DNA of 5,811 nucleotides from Prevotellaceae bacterium UBA7028 (GTDB taxonomy: Bacteria; Bacteroidota; Bacteroidia; Bacteroidales; Bacteroidaceae): assembly GCA_002494215.1 (NCBI GenBank), contig DLBF01000080.1:1-5811 (forward strand), given 5' to 3'. Position 1 is the first letter of the stretch. The number at the start of each line of letters is the position of its first letter. Below, piece after piece: positions 1 to 3,886 of this stretch. The position numbers were made by a program, and so were the translations under genes. The notes beneath the pieces were generated by a model that worked only from the letters and a program-made list of their open reading frames with translations, had not been told where the DNA came from and searched no databases.

Positions 1-46
1 TGTCAACTTATTCAGTACAATACAGTAGAATATTACAATTTACCTG

Positions 47-589
47 CTATGTTAAAGTCAAAGTCCATATCCATGCAACGAGGATAAAGATGCTATAAAG
101 TAAAACACCCACATTCCACACGACTCGCTTTTTGCGACTTTCTTTCTGGAATTTGGCGAAGTACTTTTGGTCACGGCCGTTCTTCCAGGAAAGTTTCCAC
201 GCCAACAGGTAATCTAACCCAGCGAGAACAATAAGTATTTTACCAAAGTGATTGTGGAAAAACCATTTGGCTTCAGAACCGCATATACCGACAAGGAATT
301 GTATGAATGTTAAAAAAGTAAATATGAAAATTGCAGCCATCGCACCGCTACAGAAATACTGACAAATAGGCGAGGATAGGTTTCCTGTCGTACTATTAAT
401 CGCACCAATCCATTTTTTGTAAGTGTCCCAGCCGTATTTCTTCAGTCTTCTTTTCGTAAAGTCCAACCTATATAACGGACGACAAATAAGACATTCCGTT
501 ATCTTTCCGAAAACATTACGATCCCAAAAACAGCATATACAATAAACTGAATAATAAACCCTGTTGTAAAATTCGACGAACTTCTGCAT
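47..589 (-). CDS. Small three-helix membrane protein of unknown function, coupled to the upstream flippase-like gene
   Basis: This is a protein of about 180 residues that I do not recognise. The start chosen is the ATG at 589-587 (MQKFVEFYNR). Its A is also the last base of the upstream gene's TGA stop, giving a TGATG overlap typical of translational coupling. A longer reading from 763 would overlap the upstream gene by 175 bp and adds a low-complexity Ser/Gly/Cys-rich leader, so I reject it. Hydrophobic segments lie at about residues 83-104, 116-134 and 157-176. A basic stretch (QKESRKKR, 148-155) sits before the last helix and probably faces the cytosol. The first 80 residues are rich in Cys, Trp and Tyr, including CICC at 17-20 and TECLIC at 31-36, with no clear zinc-ribbon spacing. 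The stop is TAG. The gene looks more AT-rich than rsmA or the DUF349 gene, which suggests a lineage-specific gene. Coupling implies co-expression with the flippase-like protein, but the role is unknown. Confidence 0.7.
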   Translation of the reverse strand: MQKFVEFYNRVYYSVYCICCFWDRNVFGKITECLICRPLYRLDFTKRRLKKYGWDTYKKWIGAINSTTGNLSSPICQYFCSGAMAAIFIFTFLTFIQFLVGICGSEAKWFFHNHFGKILIVLAGLDYLLAWKLSWKNGRDQKYFAKFQKESRKKRVVWNVGVLLYSIFILVAWIWTLTLT

Positions 590-1587
590 CACTTTGTGGG
601 TTGGGAGGATACCTTTTTCGTCAGCGAAAGAGCGGCAGCACCATAAAGACCCAAGGCTACTACCAGAAGGGTTTGGATGGTATGAACCACCAAGACAAAC
701 ATGGCACCATCCATCTGATTCACTCCGTACAATACCAATACGGTCTTGACAGCAAAATGCCAAGGGCCCAAACCGTTAGGCGTAGGAACCAGTACCGCGA
801 AGCAACCTACCACAAAGGCTACAAGCGCTGCCATAGCACCCAACGAAGCCGTATATTGGAAACAATAGAAGGTGAGATAGAAATGCAGATAATAGCTTAC
901 CCAGATGCCTAATGAGTTTAATAGGAACAAGACAGGATTCTGGACATAACGAACAGAGAAGAGACCATCCTTCAGGTCGGTCAGCACAGCTCGGGTGCGA
1001 GAGAAGAAGTTCAGTCGCCATACCAACAAAGCTACCGTGCAGAGAATAAGGATGCCAGAGAGTATCGTTACCAGATAGCCCGTAGTAGTAAACGTGCCCA
1101 GGAAGCCACGCAGGGAAACGCCCGTCTTGGTAAAGAAATTCATGAAGACCGGAATCTGACAGGCTGCCGTGATGAGTGCCAAGAGCATTACCAAGGTACT
1201 GTCGATAACTCGCTCGGCAACCACAGTGCCTACACCTTTACTGAAATTGGTTCTTTCCCAACGTCTGAGAATGCCACAACGCAACATCTCACCCACACGG
1301 GGTATCGCCAGGCTGCTGGCATAGGAGATGAAAACTGCATTAATGCAGGTGTGCAGTCGGGGCTTCTCGCCCAAGGGAGCTAAGGCCTGCCTCCAACGTA
1401 AGGCACGGAATACCTGAGCCATAATGCCAAAAGGGAAACTGAGTAGCATCCAAGACCAGGACATATCGCTCGCGAAGGCTCGTTTGACATCGTCCCAGTG
1501 GAACCCACGATACATCCACCATAGTATTGCAGCGGCCAAAAGCAAAGGAAGAACAATCTTACCCGTTGAGGAAAATACCTTTTTCAC
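589..1587 (-). CDS. Lysylphosphatidylglycerol synthase TM-like / UPF0104 (YbhN-type) integral membrane protein
   Basis: This 332-residue multi-spanning inner-membrane protein belongs to the family that includes the flippase part of MprF, AglD and YbhN. Such proteins are thought to move or modify lipid-linked substrates, and the substrate here cannot be read from sequence. Visible family features, in order: an N-terminal helix (residues 11-26), RALRWR at 61-66, PRVGEMLR at 96-103, VAERVID at 123-129, and PTPNGLGPWH at 268-277, which stands where many relatives have a PGG-G-E-type motif. Hydrophobic stretches at about 131-150, 170-190, 218-245, 250-267 and 295-320 fit roughly seven to eight helices. 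The length is normal for a stand-alone member without the C-terminal aminoacyltransferase domain of MprF, so lysyl-PG synthesis should not be inferred. The start is GTG (1587-1585): an in-frame TAA lies a few codons upstream and the next Met is residue 25. It is divergent from rsmA. Confidence 0.88.
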   Translation of the reverse strand: MKKVFSSTGKIVLPLLLAAAILWWMYRGFHWDDVKRAFASDMSWSWMLLSFPFGIMAQVFRALRWRQALAPLGEKPRLHTCINAVFISYASSLAIPRVGEMLRCGILRRWERTNFSKGVGTVVAERVIDSTLVMLLALITAACQIPVFMNFFTKTGVSLRGFLGTFTTTGYLVTILSGILILCTVALLVWRLNFFSRTRAVLTDLKDGLFSVRYVQNPVLFLLNSLGIWVSYYLHFYLTFYCFQYTASLGAMAALVAFVVGCFAVLVPTPNGLGPWHFAVKTVLVLYGVNQMDGAMFVLVVHTIQTLLVVALGLYGAAALSLTKKVSSQPTK

Positions 1588-1593
1588 CTTCCT

Positions 1594-1628
1594 AATTATG
1601 AATTATGAATTGTGAATTATGAATTATT
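1594..1628. repeat. Five-unit heptamer tandem repeat (AATTATG type) in the divergent intergenic region
   Basis: There are five consecutive 7-base units. Units 1, 2 and 4 are AATTATG, unit 3 is AATTGTG and unit 5 is AATTATT. The array begins 6 bases from the GTG start of the minus-strand gene, so it would lie in that gene's 5' leader, and it ends 4 bases before a plus-strand TAACTTTG box. It creates several ATG triplets in different frames, and this is what produces a spurious longer rsmA reading from 1619. Its function is unknown. Confidence 0.9.
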
Positions 1629-1640
1629 ATCGTAACTTTG
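1610..1640 (+). promoter_or_regulatory. Candidate distal rsmA promoter partly built from the heptamer repeat
   Basis: TAACTTTG at 1633-1640 fits the Bacteroidetes -7 consensus TAnnTTTG. A TTG at 1610-1612 lies exactly 20 bp upstream, in the usual -33 position. That TTG exists only because unit 3 of the heptamer array is AATTGTG rather than AATTATG. A transcript from here would give a leader of about 100 bases before the rsmA ATG. It is weaker than the proximal promoter because the -33 element is only TTG. Confidence 0.4.
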
Positions 1641-1676
1641 AAACTTCATCTCCAACTTACTCTCGCTCGGATTTCC

Positions 1677-1690
1677 ACAAATTTATTTGT
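1677..1690. repeat. Short inverted repeat between the divergent promoters
   Basis: ACAAAT and ATTTGT flank a 2-base TT centre, giving a 6-bp-arm palindrome. It covers the -33 TTTG of the proximal rsmA promoter and also the only -7-like box for the divergent gene. It could be an operator, but a 6-bp AT-rich palindrome can arise by chance. Confidence 0.35.
1678..1685 (-). promoter_or_regulatory. Weak -7 box candidate for the minus-strand flippase-like gene
   Basis: Read on the minus strand this is TAAATTTG, which fits TAnnTTTG. No TTTG or TTG is found at the expected -33 distance. The implied leader of about 80 bases would contain the whole heptamer array. It is the only such match I found on this strand between the two divergent genes. 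Confidence 0.25.
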
Positions 1691-1717
1691 AAAATCACTC
1701 GCTTAATCGTAACTTTG
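1686..1717 (+). promoter_or_regulatory. Proximal rsmA promoter (TTTG-N20-TAACTTTG)
   Basis: TTTG at 1686-1689 and TAACTTTG at 1710-1717 are separated by 20 bp, a full match to the -33/-7 arrangement of the Bacteroidetes housekeeping sigma factor. Transcription would begin around 1722-1726, leaving an A-rich leader of about 25 bases before the ATG at 1748. This is the main reason to place the rsmA start at 1748 and not at 1619. Confidence 0.72.
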
Positions 1718-1747
1718 CAGCACAAAAATACAAAAATATCAGCACGT

Positions 1748-2581
1748 ATGAGACTTGTTAAGCCAAAAAAGTTTCTTGGACAGCATTTTTTGACTGATTT
1801 AAGCATTGCCAAGGATATTGCCGACACCGTTGACGCATGCCCTGACATACCCGTCCTGGAGGTTGGACCGGGCATGGGAGTGATGACTCAGTTCCTGGTG
1901 GAGAAGCCCCGACAGGTGAAGGTGGTGGAGATTGACTTTGAGTCTGTGGCTTACCTGCGTCAGCATTTCCCCTCGCTGGAGGAAAATATCATAGAGGACG
2001 ACTTCCTGAAGATGCACTTGGAACGCACCTTCGAGGGAAAACCCTTTGTGCTGACAGGCAACTACCCTTATAATATATCCAGCCAGATATTCTTCAAGAT
2101 GCTGGAGTACAAGGATCTGATTCCCTGCTGTACGGGCATGATACAGAAAGAGGTGGCAGAGCGCATCACAGCAGCACCCGGCAATAAGACATACGGCATC
2201 CTGAGTGTGCTGATACAGGCCTGGTATAATGTAGAATACCTGTTTACCGTTCACGAGCATGTCTTCAACCCACCCCCAAAGGTCAAGAGTGCCGTTATCC
2301 GTATGACCAGGAACACCACGCAGGATCTGGGCTGCGACGAACGTCTCTTCAAGCGTGTGGTGAAGACCACCTTCAACCAACGACGCAAGACGCTGCGCAA
2401 CAATATCCGTCCGCTCTTGGGCGAGCTGGATGCTGAACGTGCCAAGGCAGGCCTCCCTGCATTGGATCATACTGCCTTCCTGCAAGACGAGATATTCAAC
2501 AAACGACCAGAACAATTAAGCGTAGCAGAGTTTATTGACTTGACCCGACGGGTCAGTGTAGAGTTGAAAGTTGAAAATTAA
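1748..2581 (+). CDS. rsmA: 16S rRNA (adenine1518-N6/adenine1519-N6)-dimethyltransferase RsmA (KsgA)
   Basis: RsmA uses S-adenosylmethionine to dimethylate two adjacent adenines in the 3'-terminal hairpin of 16S rRNA, a late step in 30S maturation. Its loss gives kasugamycin resistance in many bacteria. The 277-residue product has the family's usual length and motifs: KKFLGQHFL at 7-15, the SAM-binding VLEVGPGMG at 36-44, EID at 61-63 (the acidic residue expected to hold the SAM ribose), EDD at 83-85, the catalytic NYPYNIS at 105-111, KEVAER at 134-139, FNPPPKV at 173-179, FNQRRKTLRNN at 209-219 and FNKRPEQLS at 250-258. A start at 1619 would add 43 residues derived from repeat and promoter DNA and would begin upstream of the predicted transcription start, so I use the ATG at 1748. 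The last residues (ELKVEN) are encoded by a period-7 repeat that runs through the stop codon. Confidence 0.96.
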   Translation: MRLVKPKKFLGQHFLTDLSIAKDIADTVDACPDIPVLEVGPGMGVMTQFLVEKPRQVKVVEIDFESVAYLRQHFPSLEENIIEDDFLKMHLERTFEGKPFVLTGNYPYNISSQIFFKMLEYKDLIPCCTGMIQKEVAERITAAPGNKTYGILSVLIQAWYNVEYLFTVHEHVFNPPPKVKSAVIRMTRNTTQDLGCDERLFKRVVKTTFNQRRKTLRNNIRPLLGELDAERAKAGLPALDHTAFLQDEIFNKRPEQLSVAEFIDLTRRVSVELKVEN

Positions 2582-2582
2582 A
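2562..2582. repeat. Period-7 repeat overlapping the rsmA stop codon
   Basis: Two exact AGTTGAA units (2562-2568, 2569-2575) are followed by a degenerate AATTAAA (2576-2582). The repeat encodes the last residues of RsmA and contains its TAA stop at 2579-2581. The conserved family sequence ends shortly before it, so the repeat appears to have altered or extended the C-terminus. Confidence 0.65.
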
Positions 2583-2583
2583 C

Positions 2584-2623
2584 CGAAATAACGGTATATC
2601 GAAACAACGAAATAACGAAAAAA
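2584..2623. repeat. Five-unit octamer tandem repeat (CGAAATAA type) downstream of rsmA
   Basis: There are five 8-base units, each starting CG. Units 1 and 4 are CGAAATAA, unit 3 is CGAAACAA, unit 2 is the divergent CGGTATAT and unit 5 is CGAAAAAA. The array starts two bases after the rsmA stop. No hairpin-plus-T-run terminator is visible here. Confidence 0.7.
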
Positions 2624-2651
2624 AAGAGCCGAACAAATTATTTTCAAAAAA

Positions 2652-2686
2652 AATGTTCAATGTTCAATGCTCAATGTTCAATGATT
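2652..2686. repeat. Five-unit heptamer tandem repeat (AATGTTC type) upstream of the corA promoter
   Basis: There are five 7-base units. Units 1, 2 and 4 are AATGTTC, unit 3 is AATGCTC and unit 5 is AATGATT. The array ends 5 bases before the TACCTTTG box at 2692, so it occupies the region where the -33 contact would fall. Its layout mirrors the 1594-1628 array although the unit sequence differs. Confidence 0.88.
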
Positions 2687-2691
2687 TTTCA

Positions 2692-2699
2692 TACCTTTG
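2692..2699 (+). promoter_or_regulatory. -7 box of the corA transcript
   Basis: TACCTTTG is a full match to TAnnTTTG and is followed by CAGCCACAAA, close to the sequence after the proximal rsmA box. At the -33 distance there is only heptamer-repeat DNA with no TTG, so either the upstream element is weak or the repeat substitutes for it. The start would be near 2705, giving a leader of about 140 bases that contains the small broken gene. Confidence 0.6.
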
Positions 2700-2738
2700 C
2701 AGCCACAAACAACAAAAAGCATTTAACAAACAGATAAA

Positions 2739-2845
2739 ATGGACGATTATCACGCGGAGAATATGAATTTGTAGCCGCCCAGGAGCATCAAAAGGAACTC
2801 CGGGCAGGCAACACTGTTATGGACCCTTTTAAGCCAGAGTACTGA
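2739..2845 (+). pseudogene. Small leader gene before corA, apparently split by a one-base frameshift
   Basis: An ATG at 2739, preceded by an A-rich leader (cagataaa), opens MDDYHAE and then runs into TAG at 2772-2774 after 11 codons. From about 2759 another frame continues with coding-like sequence (EYEFVAAQEHQKELRAG and then NTVMDPFKPEY) to a TGA at 2843-2845, but that frame has no start codon and a TAA lies just upstream. One extra base near 2757-2760 would join the two parts into a single acidic protein of about 35 residues. The TGA lies three bases before the corA ATG, in the same frame, so coupled translation is plausible. I do not recognise the protein. Alternatives are a sequencing error, a decayed gene, an 11-codon leader peptide, or chance. 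The frameshift reading is inference. Confidence 0.45.
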
Positions 2846-2848
2846 AAG

Positions 2849-3775
2849 ATGCAAACATACTGGAACACTACGAATGGTCTGCGTACCATCGACAAATGGG
2901 AACCCAACTGCTGGGTTCAGGTTACATGCCCAACACAGGAAGACATTGACTTCCTGGAAAAGAAATTAGGAATCCCCGATTATTATGTTTCCGATATCGC
3001 CGATACCGACGAGCGTGCCCGTTACGATATAGACGAGGGTTGGGTACTTATCATCCTGCGTATCCCCTACGTTAAGGAGATGAAAAGCCGTACCCCCTAC
3101 ACCACTATCCCCCTGGGTATCATCATGAAGGGCGATGTGCTGATTACGGTGTGCAACTTCGAAACTAATATGATGATAGACTTCGTGAGCTATCAACAGA
3201 AGCGCGGTTTGGGATTCACCGACTCGGTGGATATGATATTCCGCCTCTTCCTGTGCAGCGCGGTTTGGTATCTGAAGCGCCTGAAGCAGATTAGCTTGCT
3301 CATAGACAAGGCCAAGAGGAACCTTGACCACAACATCAATAACACAGACATTATATCACTGAGCCGCCTTCAGGACAGTTTGACCTACTTTGTAACTTCT
3401 ATCAGAGGCAACGAGAACCTGCTGTCAAAGCTGAAGTTCAAACTACCCGTTGACGAGTTGGATGCCGATATGATCGAGGACGTCAACATCGAGATGAGTC
3501 AGGCCCGCGAGACCTGTAACATCTACACCAACATCCTGGACTCTACGATGGACACATACGCCAGTATTATTAACAATAATGTAAGTAGCGTCATGAAGGT
3601 GCTCACGAGTATCAGCATTATCCTGATGTTCCCCACGTTGATAGCCAGCTTGTTCGGTATGAACCTTATCAACGGTATGGAACACGCTTGGTGGGGATTC
3701 CCCTTTGCTGTAATACTCTCTATTGGCGTTACAGTACTATTCTGGTGGTATTTTAAACGGAAAACGTGGATTTAA
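2849..3775 (+). CDS. corA: CorA-family divalent cation (Mg2+) transporter
   Basis: This 308-residue protein fits the pentameric CorA channel/transporter family, which admits Mg2+ (and in some members Co2+, Ni2+ or Zn2+) across the inner membrane. The N-terminal two thirds form the cytosolic alpha/beta domain and long stalk helix, with conserved-looking stretches DIADTDERARYD (49-60) and PYTTIPLGII (83-92). The C-terminus carries two membrane helices at about 250-269 and 282-300. The signature GMN is at 270-272, at the end of the first helix. The periplasmic loop reads LINGMEH: the Glu six residues after the Asn is kept, but the usual MPE is GME. The C-terminal tail KRKTWI is basic, as expected. 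The ATG at 2849 is chosen because TGA lies two codons upstream in frame. It probably shares a transcript with the small leader gene. Ion preference (Mg2+ versus Zn2+, as in ZntB) cannot be settled here. Confidence 0.93.
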   Translation: MQTYWNTTNGLRTIDKWEPNCWVQVTCPTQEDIDFLEKKLGIPDYYVSDIADTDERARYDIDEGWVLIILRIPYVKEMKSRTPYTTIPLGIIMKGDVLITVCNFETNMMIDFVSYQQKRGLGFTDSVDMIFRLFLCSAVWYLKRLKQISLLIDKAKRNLDHNINNTDIISLSRLQDSLTYFVTSIRGNENLLSKLKFKLPVDELDADMIEDVNIEMSQARETCNIYTNILDSTMDTYASIINNNVSSVMKVLTSISIILMFPTLIASLFGMNLINGMEHAWWGFPFAVILSIGVTVLFWWYFKRKTWI

Positions 3776-3789
3776 TTCACTTTTTCTCA

Positions 3790-3805
3790 AAAAAAAGCTT
3801 TTTTT
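3790..3805. repeat. Perfect A/T-run palindrome after corA
   Basis: AAAAAAAGCTTTTTTT is a perfect 16-bp palindrome starting 15 bases after the corA stop. Its only G and C bases sit at the centre, so any hairpin would be an A-T stem of about six pairs. It may weakly aid termination or bend the DNA, but it is not a convincing intrinsic terminator. Confidence 0.5.
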
Positions 3806-3831
3806 ATTAGGTTATAAGGGATATTTTACCT

Positions 3832-3838
3832 TATTTTG
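3832..3838 (+). promoter_or_regulatory. Weak -7 box candidate for the DUF349 gene
   Basis: TATTTTG resembles TAnnTTTG with one T missing, and there is no TTTG or TTG at the -33 distance. A gap of 111 bases after corA and the absence of a better box make it the best available candidate. The gene could instead be read through from corA. Confidence 0.25.
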
Positions 3839-3847
3839 TGTTTTGCA

Positions 3848-3865
3848 ACTCCGAAGAATCGGGGT
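3848..3865 (+). other. Small leader hairpin before the DUF349 gene
   Basis: ACTCCGA and TCGGGGT can pair into a 7-bp stem containing one T-G pair, closed by an AGAA loop. No T-run follows, so it is not a terminator. It sits about 20 bases before the start codon in the likely 5' leader and might affect mRNA stability or translation. A stem this short may be incidental. Confidence 0.3.
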
Positions 3866-3886
3866 AGATAATACTAAAAACTTTAA

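Noticed and set aside
1..46. Possible gene or terminator at the left edge
   Set aside because: This is AT-rich sequence after the TAG stop. I see no convincing stem or reading frame in it.
590..763. Longer start for the small membrane protein at 763
   Set aside because: It would overlap the end of the flippase-like gene by 175 bp with composition unlike a protein start. The TGATG overlap at 589 gives a better start.
601..912. 103-residue plus-strand reading frame
   Set aside because: It is antisense to the well-supported flippase-like gene, with no leader signal or family features.
1619..1747. N-terminal extension of RsmA from an ATG at 1619
   Set aside because: The ATG lies inside the heptamer array, the extension crosses a full-consensus promoter, and the conserved family start (MRLVKPKKFLGQHF) begins at 1748.
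1799..2515. 238-residue minus-strand reading frame
   Set aside because: It is an antisense shadow of rsmA, whose motifs are all present on the plus strand.
1594..2686. CRISPR-like or phage attachment repeats
   Set aside because: The repeats are contiguous 7-8-base units without spacers, and no cas, integrase or tRNA sequence is present.
3790..3805. Intrinsic terminator of corA
   Set aside because: The palindrome has no GC-rich stem, and its T-run is part of the palindrome itself and not a separate tail.
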